A DNA stretch of 21,165 nucleotides from DSWT01 sp035415725 (GTDB lineage Bacteria; Chloroflexota; Anaerolineae; B4-G1; SLSP01): the NCBI GenBank assembly GCA_035415725.1, contig DAOOGN010000077.1, positions 1 through 21,165 on the forward strand, written 5' to 3'. Below, piece after piece: positions 1 through 6,133 of this stretch. The stretch's first letter is position 1, and every line of letters starts with the position of its first letter. Position numbers and translations under genes: made by a program. The notes under the pieces are model-generated. The model did not search any database. It saw only the letters and a program-made list of their open reading frames with translations, and was not told the origin of the DNA.

Positions 1-48
1 CGGCGTTTCCCCTCGCAGGGGCCATCACCTTTCTTTGGCGCCGCAGCC

Positions 49-66
49 GCCTAACATGTATTAGAC
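49..66 (-). other. Candidate integron recombination core site (attI/attC-like)
   Basis: On the minus strand positions 55-49 read GTTAGGC, which fits the GTTRRRY core of integron recombination sites. It is preceded by GTCTAAT (66-60), so the two form an inverted pair around a 4-nt spacer, as expected for two oppositely oriented integrase-binding boxes. It lies on the 5' side of the divergent integrase gene, beyond the small gene 190-567, which is where attI or the first cassette junction should be. Seven-base matches are common by chance, no second attC can be seen because the window ends, and recombination has not been shown. The call rests on position plus motif. Confidence 0.35.
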
Positions 67-68
67 AG

Positions 69-198
69 AGCATCTACTATTAGATGCTTTTTTCACTTCC
101 AACACCAATGCATCTACTGTTATATGCAAAATGTTTATACTATTATATGCTTTTGCATCTACTGTTATATACTTTCAAAGCATCTAATACTATATGCT
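69..198. repeat. Array of five ~20-bp imperfect palindromes
   Basis: Five related AT-rich palindromes lie at 69-88, 109-128, 131-150, 154-171 and 179-198. The clearest copy is AGCATCTACTATTAGATGCT. Centres are about 40, 22, 22 and 26 bp apart, so the middle copies recur near two helical turns. The last copy contains the stop codon of the minus-strand gene ending at 190. The composition contrasts strongly with the GC-rich flanks. The array could be an operator cluster, single-stranded hairpins or a terminator-like 3' region. There are no unique spacers of constant length, so it is not a CRISPR array. Confidence 0.8.
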
Positions 199-567
199 TT
201 TTATCCCCCCTGCTTCCACCGCCGCTTCCCTGGGCACTATGCGCTCTGCTAACCCCAAGCGCACCACCTGATCGTAACGCAACTCCCACACCTTCTGCGC
301 GCTGTTCCACCAGCCACCGGCGGCCTTCACCTGCTGCCGTAACTCCGTTTCCGCATACTCTACCCGCACTGCCAACAGCGTCTCCGGCGCGATCTCCGCT
401 TGCGGCAACCACGCTGCCTCTTCCTCAATCAGCTCCACCGTCTTGTAACGTTTGCCCAGCGCGGCATCATACCGGTAGCGTACACACACCAGCCGGTCGC
501 CATACTTCTCCACCAGCTTCTTCGTACCGCGCATCCCCGGTTGTAATTTCAGGCGTGTTCGCATCAT
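190..567 (-). CDS. Conserved hypothetical protein, integron-integrase partner
   Basis: Protein of 125 residues (or 124 from the adjacent second ATG at 564). It is basic at the N-terminus and begins MMRTRLKLQPG, then has a segment containing KLVEKYGDRLVCVRYRYD and a C-terminal half with AAGGWWNSAQKVWELRY. I recall similar small proteins next to tyrosine recombinase/integron integrase genes, but know no established function. The start at 567 was chosen because the family-like sequence begins there; residues encoded further upstream overlap the promoter and the divergent intI leader. The ribosome binding site is weak (AGAG). It is transcribed away from intI from the strong promoter at 602-630. 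Its last codons and stop fall in the palindrome array, so the C-terminus may have been altered. It might be a cassette-borne or DNA-binding accessory protein; both are guesses. Confidence 0.75.
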   Translation of the reverse strand: MMRTRLKLQPGMRGTKKLVEKYGDRLVCVRYRYDAALGKRYKTVELIEEEAAWLPQAEIAPETLLAVRVEYAETELRQQVKAAGGWWNSAQKVWELRYDQVVRLGLAERIVPREAAVEAGGIKSI

Positions 568-601
568 GGATCGAGGTGTCTCTTTATCATTCGACAAAAT
601 C

Positions 602-630
602 ATTATATACTTGCATAAGCTACACGTCAA
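602..630 (-). promoter_or_regulatory. Sigma70 promoter for the integrase-partner gene
   Basis: On the minus strand a TTGACG -35 box (630-625) is separated by exactly 17 bp from a perfect TATAAT -10 box (607-602). Transcription would start near 595, giving a leader of about 28 nt before the ATG at 567. In integrons a promoter in this place and direction would also read towards cassettes beyond the first gene, like Pc. It overlaps the leader of the divergent intI, so the two genes may affect each other's transcription. Confidence 0.75.
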
Positions 631-646
631 CTCCAGGAGGCCGCCG

Positions 647-1612
647 ATGACTGACAAACCGCGCAAACTGCTGGACCAGGTCCGCGATGTGTTGCGCCTC
701 AAACATTATTCTATCCGTACCGAAGAAGCCTACACCGCTTGGATTCGCCGCTTCATCCTCTTCCACCATAAACGCCATCCCCGCGAGATGGGCGCGGCGG
801 AAATCAACGCCTTTCTTACCCACCTGGCCGTGGAACAAAACGTCGCTGCCTCTACCCAAAACCAGGCCCTCGCCGCTCTGCTCTTCCTTTACCGCGAAGT
901 CCTCCACCAGGACCTCGGCCCCGTCGAACCCGTCCGCGCCCAAAAACCGCAGCGCCTCCCCGTCGTCCTCACCCGCGAGGAAGTGCGCCAGGTCTTTGCC
1001 CAGATGAGTGGCTTGCACCTGCTGATGGCGCAACTCCTCTATGGTACTGGCATACGGCTGATGGAATGTGTGCGCCTGCGCGTCAAGGACGTGGATTTTG
1101 CCCGCCGCGAGATCTTCATCCGCGACGGCAAGGGCGAAAAAGATCGTGTGACCATGTTGCCCGAAAGCCTCATCGCCCCGCTGCAAGAACACCTCAAACA
1201 GGTGCAAGCCTTGCACCAACGCGACTTGGCCGCCGGCTACGGTGCTGTCTACTTGCCCTACGCCTTGGAGCGCAAATGCCCTAACGCCGCCAGGGAATGG
1301 GGCTGGCAATACGTCTTCCCGGCAACCCAACTCTCGGTTGATCCCCGTTCCGGCGTCACCCGTCGCCATCACCTCGACGAAAGCGTCTTGCAAAAAGCCG
1401 TGCGTGCCGCTGTGCAGAAAACCGGCATCGCTAAACCCGCGAGTTGCCACACGTTCCGCCACAGCTTTGCTACCCATCTTCTGGAATCAGGCCAGGACAT
1501 CCGTACCGTCCAGGAGCTTTTGGGCCATGCCGATGTTAAAACCACGATGATCTATACCCACGTCCTCAATCGCGGGCCTCTCGGCGTCCGCAGCCCGCTG
1601 GATATGGCGTGA
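647..1612 (+). CDS. intI: Integron-type tyrosine recombinase (IntI family)
   Basis: A 321-residue site-specific recombinase that would catalyse strand exchange at attI/attC sites. The N-terminal SAM-like core-binding domain covers residues 1-95 and the catalytic domain about 105-310. Visible catalytic residues are R137 (GTGIRLME), K165 (GEKDR), H268 and R271 (CHTFRHSFATHL), H294 (LLGHADV) and Y303 (IYTHV). The segment at residues 205-225 (ALERKCPNAAREWGW) matches the extra patch that separates IntI from XerC/D. The start was set at ATG 647 because AGGAGG lies at 635-640; a longer in-frame reading from 566 has no such site. The gene is divergent from the conserved small gene, and its stop is 2 nt before the next ATG. 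It looks complete and functional. Confidence 0.93.
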   Translation: MTDKPRKLLDQVRDVLRLKHYSIRTEEAYTAWIRRFILFHHKRHPREMGAAEINAFLTHLAVEQNVAASTQNQALAALLFLYREVLHQDLGPVEPVRAQKPQRLPVVLTREEVRQVFAQMSGLHLLMAQLLYGTGIRLMECVRLRVKDVDFARREIFIRDGKGEKDRVTMLPESLIAPLQEHLKQVQALHQRDLAAGYGAVYLPYALERKCPNAAREWGWQYVFPATQLSVDPRSGVTRRHHLDESVLQKAVRAAVQKTGIAKPASCHTFRHSFATHLLESGQDIRTVQELLGHADVKTTMIYTHVLNRGPLGVRSPLDMA

Positions 1613-1614
1613 CC

Positions 1615-2343
1615 ATGGAGCGCACCCCGTCCCACCCCTTCGACCTCCCGGCAGATGCCGTCCATGTCTGGCGGGTCGACGGGCACGTCTCGCCAGATGA
1701 TGTACAGCGCCTTGCCGACACGCTTTCTCCCGCCGAGCACGCCCGCGCCGCACGCTTCCGCTTCCCCGAGCACCGCGAACGCTTCATCGTCGCCCACGGC
1801 GCAGTGCGCGATATCCTCAGCCGTTACCTGGACCTTCCCGCCACCCAACTGATCTTCTCGACCAACCCCTACGGCAAACCCACGCTCGCCGCGCCCGACC
1901 ACGCCTGGCTCCAGTTCAACCTCTCCCACTCCGGCGACCTCGCCCTCGTCGCCGTAGCCCGCGACCACCCCGTCGGTATCGACGTCGAACAGATGATCCC
2001 GCCAGAGGATTTCTCCCGGCTCGTGGAACAATTCTTCTCGGTGAACGAAAACGCGGCCTTCCGCGCCCTGCCCGAAAGCAAGCGCGCCGCCGCGTTTTTC
2101 GCCGGATGGACCCGCAAGGAAGCCTACGTCAAAGCGTTGGGGACCGGCGTCTCGCTTCCCCTCGACCACTTCGACGTCACCATGAATCCCGACGCCCCTG
2201 CCCGTCTCCTCGCCGACCGCCACCATCCTCACCACGTCGCCACCTGGTCGCTACACACCTTCACCCCGGCCCCGGCCTGTCTTGCCTCCCTCGCCATCGA
2301 AATCCCCAACCCTACTCTCACCTTCCTAACCGCAAACTTCTAA
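1615..2343 (+). CDS. 4'-phosphopantetheinyl transferase (Sfp/Gsp type)
   Basis: A 242-residue enzyme that would transfer phosphopantetheine from coenzyme A to a carrier-protein serine. Diagnostic motifs are NPYGKPTL (residues 84-91), FNLSHSGD (101-108), the Mg-binding GIDVE (121-125) and FFAGWTRKEAYVKALGTG (161-178) with K168/E169. Length is typical for the Sfp/HetI type. The start is ATG 1615; an upstream GTG at 1609 overlaps the intI stop and is an alternative. There is no clear ribosome binding site, so expression may depend on coupling to intI. No carrier-protein or synthase gene is in the window, so the target is unknown. The stop overlaps the stop of the convergent aroQ fusion, and the last residues lie in word-like repeat DNA. 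Confidence 0.92.
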   Translation: MERTPSHPFDLPADAVHVWRVDGHVSPDDVQRLADTLSPAEHARAARFRFPEHRERFIVAHGAVRDILSRYLDLPATQLIFSTNPYGKPTLAAPDHAWLQFNLSHSGDLALVAVARDHPVGIDVEQMIPPEDFSRLVEQFFSVNENAAFRALPESKRAAAFFAGWTRKEAYVKALGTGVSLPLDHFDVTMNPDAPARLLADRHHPHHVATWSLHTFTPAPACLASLAIEIPNPTLTFLTANF

Positions 2344-2365
2344 CTTCTCATTTCTAATTCTGTTA
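2322..2365. repeat. Word-like tract at the convergent gene ends
   Basis: Near-repeats of AACTTCTAACTTCTCATTTC form a low-complexity tract that spans both overlapping stop codons (CTAA, 2340-2343) of the phosphopantetheinyl transferase and the aroQ fusion. It resembles in style, but not in exact words, the tracts at 3519-3580, 3990-4120 and 4556-4653. Confidence 0.55.
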
Positions 2366-4118
2366 ATCTCTCCGCCGCCTCCCGCACCTGCTCCGTTGAC
2401 GCCGTCACCGACGCACGCACATACCCCTCCCCCGCCGGGCCGAAGAACGAACCGGGCGCGAAGACTACCCCCGTCCGCTCCATCACCGCCAGTGCAAACG
2501 CCTCAGAAGACGGCCACCCCGCCGGGATCGCCGCCCACAGGTAAAGCGTCGCCTGGGGCCGCGGCGCCGACATCCCCAGCGCTTTTAGCCCCGCGCCGAG
2601 GATGTCGAACCGCTCGCGGTAGAGCGCGTTGCGCGCCGCCAACCACGCCGGCGGCGTGTTGTCGATGGCGACGATAGCCGCCTCCTGCAACGGATGGAAC
2701 AACCCCGAATCCATATTCGACTTCACCTGCGCCAGCGCCGTCAGCGCCGCCTCGTTCCCTACCGCCATCCCCATCCGCCACCCGGCCATGTTGAACGTCT
2801 TGGAAAGCGAATTGAACTCCACCGCTACATCTATGGCGCCGTCCACCTGCAAAATACTCGGCGCGACGTAATCGTCGTAGGTTAAATCACAGTAAGGATT
2901 ATCGTAGCACAACAAGATGCCATGCTGCCGGGCGAAGTCCACCGCCCGCGCCAGGAAGTCCAGATCGGCAACGGCCCCCGTGGGATTATTGGGGTAGTTC
3001 AGCCACATCAACTTCGCCCGACCGGCGACCTCGGCAGGGATAGCGTTAAAATCGGGCCGAAAACCATTTTTCGCCAGCAAAGGGAACGTCGCACAATCCG
3101 CGCCCGCCAGTCGCGCGCCCGCCGCATAGGGCGCATAGCCCGGATCGGGCAACAGTGCCCAATCACCCGCGTCCAGCCACGCCAGCGCCATATTGACGAT
3201 CCCCTCCTTCGAGCCGATCAGCGGCAACACCTGCTTGTCGGGATTGAGCGTCACGCCGAAGCGCCGTGCGTAGTATCCGGCGAGCGCCCGGCGGAATTCC
3301 GGCAGCCCGCGATAGCCGGAGTAGCCGTGCACGTCGGGACGTTGCGCCGCCGCATACAGCGCCTCGATCACTGCATCGTCCGGCGGCATATCCGGGTTGC
3401 CTATATCCAGCCGAATCACCTCCACGCCGTGCCGCTGCATCGCATTCACCACCCCTTCCCACCGCGCGAATGGATACGGCGGCAGGTTTTGGAGACGCCG
3501 TGCCGGTTGTAAGGCGGATGATGCGTGCTGCGTGATACGTGCTGCGTGCTGCATACTGCGTCCCCTGTCCTCCGTCCTCCTTTCCAACAACGCCTCCAGC
3601 CCCAACACATAACTCCGCCAGCCAAAACCGCAAATCTGGCCGACGCAGACCGGCGCGAGCAAGGACGTGTGGCGAAATTCCTCGCGTGCGTGGATGTTGG
3701 AGAGGTGCACTTCGACCGTCGGCAGGCCCACACCCGCTATCGCATCCCGCAGCGCGACGCTGGTGTGCGTGTAGCCGCCAGGATTGATGAGCACCCCGTC
3801 GGCCCAGTCCATCGCCGCGTGCAACGCATCGATCAGCGCGCCTTCGCTGTTGGACTGTACAATCCGCAATTCTGCACGTCCCTCCGCCGCCGCTGCCAGT
3901 GCCGCGTCGATCTCCGCCAACGTCACCTGCCCGTACACCCCCGGCTCTCGCCGACCCAACAAATTTAAATTCGGACCGTGCAACACCAGGATTTTCGATT
4001 TTGGATTTTGGATTTTGGAGTCCGATTCGTGATTCGTAATTCGTGATTCGTAATTCTCCGATTCACTAATTCGCCGATTCGCTGATTCTTGATTCTTGAT
4101 TCTTGATTCTTGATTCAT
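2340..4118 (-). CDS. aroQ: AroQ (type II 3-dehydroquinase)-aminotransferase fusion
   Basis: A 592-residue two-domain protein. Residues 43-180 are type II 3-dehydroquinate dehydratase: VLHGPNLNLLGRREP (45-59), the catalytic tyrosine in VYG (Y62), NPGGYTHTS (112-120) and the catalytic histidine in EVHLSN (H138). Residues 212-592 are a class I/II PLP aminotransferase, with NYPNNPTG (374-381), YDNPYCD (405-411) and the PLP lysine in SLSKTFNMAGWR (K440). Its substrate is uncertain: prephenate/aromatic, aspartate or LL-diaminopimelate types are all possible. The ATG overlaps the aroKB stop as ATGA, so translation is probably coupled. The first 42 residues (rich in N, E, S, R, I) are the translation of a tandem repeat tract and precede the normal AroQ start. 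A second tract encodes the linker at about 181-211. Confidence 0.9.
   Translation of the reverse strand: MNQESRIKNQESANRRISESENYESRITNHESDSKIQNPKSKILVLHGPNLNLLGRREPGVYGQVTLAEIDAALAAAAEGRAELRIVQSNSEGALIDALHAAMDWADGVLINPGGYTHTSVALRDAIAGVGLPTVEVHLSNIHAREEFRHTSLLAPVCVGQICGFGWRSYVLGLEALLERRTEDRGRSMQHAARITQHASSALQPARRLQNLPPYPFARWEGVVNAMQRHGVEVIRLDIGNPDMPPDDAVIEALYAAAQRPDVHGYSGYRGLPEFRRALAGYYARRFGVTLNPDKQVLPLIGSKEGIVNMALAWLDAGDWALLPDPGYAPYAAGARLAGADCATFPLLAKNGFRPDFNAIPAEVAGRAKLMWLNYPNNPTGAVADLDFLARAVDFARQHGILLCYDNPYCDLTYDDYVAPSILQVDGAIDVAVEFNSLSKTFNMAGWRMGMAVGNEAALTALAQVKSNMDSGLFHPLQEAAIVAIDNTPPAWLAARNALYRERFDILGAGLKALGMSAPRPQATLYLWAAIPAGWPSSEAFALAVMERTGVVFAPGSFFGPAGEGYVRASVTASTEQVREAAERLTELEMRS
3519..3580. 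repeat. Word-like tract encoding the AroQ-aminotransferase linker
   Basis: The plus strand shows degenerate repeats of words such as TGCTGCGTGATACG and GTGCTGCGTGCTGCATACTG. They are translated on the minus strand as a Q/H/A/R-rich segment (about residues 181-200) joining the AroQ and aminotransferase domains. The repeat may mark where two formerly separate genes became fused. Confidence 0.6.
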
Positions 4119-4120
4119 TC
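3990..4120. repeat. Tandem heptamer/octamer tract at the aroQ start
   Basis: Low-complexity DNA built from words such as GATTCTT, GATTCGTAATTC and TTTTGGATT. Four perfect consecutive copies of the 7-mer GATTCTT lie at 4084-4111; degenerate 7-8-mers continue to about 3990. The tract begins inside the overlapping aroKB stop and aroQ ATG and is read through as the first ~42 residues of the aroQ fusion. Seven is not a multiple of three, so loss or gain of one unit would shift the frame of everything downstream. Confidence 0.85.
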
Positions 4121-5749
4121 CCTCGCCCCCATCTCCACCAGAATTCGCCTGACCAGATTCTCCGGCACATCGTCAACGATTTCCACATCGCCGGGGGCGC
4201 GGGGGAGAATCCAGCGCAGACCCTGGCCCTGCTTCTTCTTATCGTGCAGCATCGCCGCCCCAATGGCGTCCACGGAATACGGCGGACACGTCACCGGCAG
4301 CCCCCATGCCGCGAGAACCTCCGCGATATGCGCCGCCAGGCCCGGCTCCGCGCGGCCCAACGCCTCAGCGATCCGCGCGGCCGCCACCATCCCGATGCTC
4401 ACCGCCTCCCCGTGCCGCAGTGTGAAAGCGCTCACCTGCTCCAGCCCGTGCGCCGTCGTATGCCCCAAATTCAGCACCGCCCGCCGCCCCCTCTCGAACG
4501 GATCTTCCTCCACAATCTCGATCTTCACCTGCAACGACCGCGCCAGATCCGCAACCGGTAATTGGTAATTGGTGATTGGTAATTCGCAATTCGTAATTCG
4601 TGATTCATGATTCATGATTCGTAATTCGCCGATTCGCTGATTCGCCGATTCCCTCAGCAACTCCGGCGCCCCAATCAGCCCATGCTTCAACAACTCCGCC
4701 ATCCCGGCGCGGAATTCGGCTTCAGGGAGCGTGTTAAGCACATCCAGATCGATCAACACCAGCTCCGGCTGCTTGAACGCGCCGACGAGATTCTTGCCCT
4801 GCGGCAGATCCACGCCCGTCTTGCCGCCGACGCTGGCATCGGTCATCGCCAGCAGCGAGGTGGGCACCTGCACGAAGCGCGTTCCCCGCATAAACGTCGC
4901 CGCCGCGAACCCCGCGATGTCGCCCGTCACCCCGCCGCCGAGCGCGAGCACCACACCGCTGCGGTCGAGCGCTCCCGCGAGGAAGTGGTCATACAGCGTG
5001 CGCACCGTATCCAATGTCTTGTGCTGCTCCCCATCAGGGATCGTGCAGACGAAAGGCCGGCAGTCTGCGTCCTGCAACACAGTCTCCACCTGCCCCGCGT
5101 ACAGCGGCCCGACAACGGTGTTGGTGACGACGGCAACCCTCGCCCCCTCCCGCACACCCGCTGCCCGCAACGCCCCGCCCAGGTGCATCAGCAATCCGCG
5201 CCCGATGTGGATGGGATACTCGCCGCCGGGATGATGGACAGGCAGTGTGATCGTCTCCGCCAGCGCCAGCACCCGCGCGACCACGTCATCTACCTCGCGC
5301 CCGCTCGTCTCAATGTGCCAGGGGATGGCGGCGTAGGCTTCGCAGCGGGCTGCCAACAAGCGTGTAATTTCCGCGTGCGGATCGGCCACGTTGAGCAAAG
5401 GACGCTCGTCATTATCGCCGACGCGCCGTAAAATCTCATCCGGCTTCGCATCCAGGCATATCACCACACCACTGCGCTGCATCACCCGGCGATTCGCCGC
5501 ATCCACCAGCGCCCCGCCGCCCGTCGCCATCACCAGCCCATCCTGCGCGCTCAACTCCGCGCACACCGCCGCCTCCATCTCGCGGAATTCCGCCTCGCCA
5601 TCCTCCGCAAAGATGCGCGGAATCGGCTTGCCCGCCCGCGCCACGATGATGTCGTCCATATCCACGAACGGACGGTTTAGCCGCTGTGCCACTTCGCGCC
5701 CCACAGTCGTTTTCCCCGTTCCCATAAAGCCGGTGAGCACAATATTCAT
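4115..5749 (-). CDS. aroKB: Shikimate kinase-3-dehydroquinate synthase fusion (AroK-AroB)
   Basis: A 544-residue bifunctional cytoplasmic enzyme. Residues 1-165 are shikimate kinase: Walker A GFMGTGKTT (7-15), D30/D32, R56 in GEAEFR, GGG (77-79) and lid arginine R116 in NDERPLL. Residues 172-544 are 3-dehydroquinate synthase: LGGGVTGD (270-277), TDASVGGKTGVD (303-314), KNLVGAFKQP (319-328) and metal ligands E352, H430 (NLGH) and H446 (LRHGEA). The ATG at 5749 has AAAGGAGG 11 nt upstream. Residues about 367-399 replace an ordinary helix region with a longer segment encoded by word-like repeat DNA in frame, between ligands E352 and H430. It lies downstream of aroC and overlaps the aroQ fusion by 4 nt, so it forms the middle of a shikimate operon. 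Confidence 0.95.
   Translation of the reverse strand: MNIVLTGFMGTGKTTVGREVAQRLNRPFVDMDDIIVARAGKPIPRIFAEDGEAEFREMEAAVCAELSAQDGLVMATGGGALVDAANRRVMQRSGVVICLDAKPDEILRRVGDNDERPLLNVADPHAEITRLLAARCEAYAAIPWHIETSGREVDDVVARVLALAETITLPVHHPGGEYPIHIGRGLLMHLGGALRAAGVREGARVAVVTNTVVGPLYAGQVETVLQDADCRPFVCTIPDGEQHKTLDTVRTLYDHFLAGALDRSGVVLALGGGVTGDIAGFAAATFMRGTRFVQVPTSLLAMTDASVGGKTGVDLPQGKNLVGAFKQPELVLIDLDVLNTLPEAEFRAGMAELLKHGLIGAPELLRESANQRIGELRIMNHESRITNCELPITNYQLPVADLARSLQVKIEIVEEDPFERGRRAVLNLGHTTAHGLEQVSAFTLRHGEAVSIGMVAAARIAEALGRAEPGLAAHIAEVLAAWGLPVTCPPYSVDAIGAAMLHDKKKQGQGLRWILPRAPGDVEIVDDVPENLVRRILVEMGARE
4556..4653. repeat. Word-like repeat tract inside the AroB coding region
   Basis: Degenerate 7-8-mer words (GGTAATTGGTAATTGGTGATTGG at the left, then GATTCGTAATTC, GATTCATGATTC and GATTCGCC types) fill about 98 bp within the aroB domain. 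The words match those at 3990-4120, about 500 bp away. The tract keeps the reading frame and encodes residues about 367-399 of the AroK-AroB protein, rich in N, E, I, T and R. Confidence 0.85.
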
Positions 5750-5797
5750 AATGACCCCGGCCTCCTTTCATTGACGCCAATCTCATGCTTGCTTTGA

Positions 5798-5815
5798 GGG
5801 GATCGACAGATCCCC
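5798..5815. other. Short hairpin upstream of aroKB
   Basis: GGGGATC and GATCCCC form a perfect 7-bp stem around GACA. It lies in the 384-nt spacer between aroC and aroKB, 49 nt before the aroKB start. It is not followed by a T-run on the minus strand, so it is not an obvious terminator. The rest of the spacer holds the MITE-like element at 5958-6081 and no convincing gene. Confidence 0.4.
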
Positions 5816-5957
5816 GTTCACCCTCAACGTGCTCAGCGATAGAAACGAATTGGGTGTATTCCATTTTAGTTGTAGCCTAGGGCCTTGTGCCCGTTTCTTG
5901 TGTCAAAAACACCCCACAAGGGGCTGGACTATGCCCCCCGCCGACTCATTTGAAACA

Positions 5958-6081
5958 CAGGACTTACGCAAGCCTGGCTCGAATCAAGCGGCGGAGGATT
6001 TGTAGTGACGCCTTCAGGCGTCTCTTAGGAGCTAAGAACGGCTGAAGCCGTCACTACAAACGGAAATTGGCGTAAGTCCTG
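5958..6081. mobile_element. 124-bp MITE-like element with TIRs and 4-bp target duplication
   Basis: Terminal inverted repeats are CAGGACTTACGCAA on the left (5958-5971) and TTGGCGTAAGTCCTG on the right (6067-6081), matching with a single-base bulge. The element is flanked on both sides by AACA (5954-5957 and 6082-6085), consistent with a 4-bp target duplication. A second, inner inverted repeat (TTTGTAGTGACG at 5999-6010 against CGTCACTACAAA at 6049-6060) continues inward as an almost complete long hairpin. It has no coding capacity, so movement would need a transposase from elsewhere. It sits between aroC and aroKB and so within the presumed operon transcript. Confidence 0.82.
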
Positions 6082-6133
6082 AACATACCCAGGCGTGGGC
6101 GGGCACGGTCGGAGCACTTCCCTCTCATGGGCA

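Noticed and set aside
1..48. Start of a cassette gene on the minus strand (ATG at 25)
   Set aside because: Only 8 codons are visible and the GG-rich site is too close to the ATG; not enough to call.
69..198. Palindrome array as a CRISPR array
   Set aside because: Units are diverged palindromes with unequal 1-20-nt gaps, no constant spacers and no cas genes.
620..1477. Long open frame on the minus strand opposite intI
   Set aside because: It is antisense to a well-supported integrase; its sequence shows no recognisable domain and follows from GC-rich codon use.
2922..3512. Long plus-strand frame opposite the aminotransferase
   Set aside because: R/H/P/Q-rich shadow of a clear PLP enzyme on the other strand.
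4103..4568. Two plus-strand frames opposite aroB
   Set aside because: Shadows of the AroB domain; no ribosome binding site or domain.
5436..5864. Short upstream frame (from 5864) as a leader peptide for aroKB
   Set aside because: It overlaps aroKB in another frame for most of its length and has no ribosome binding site; no regulatory codon cluster was seen.
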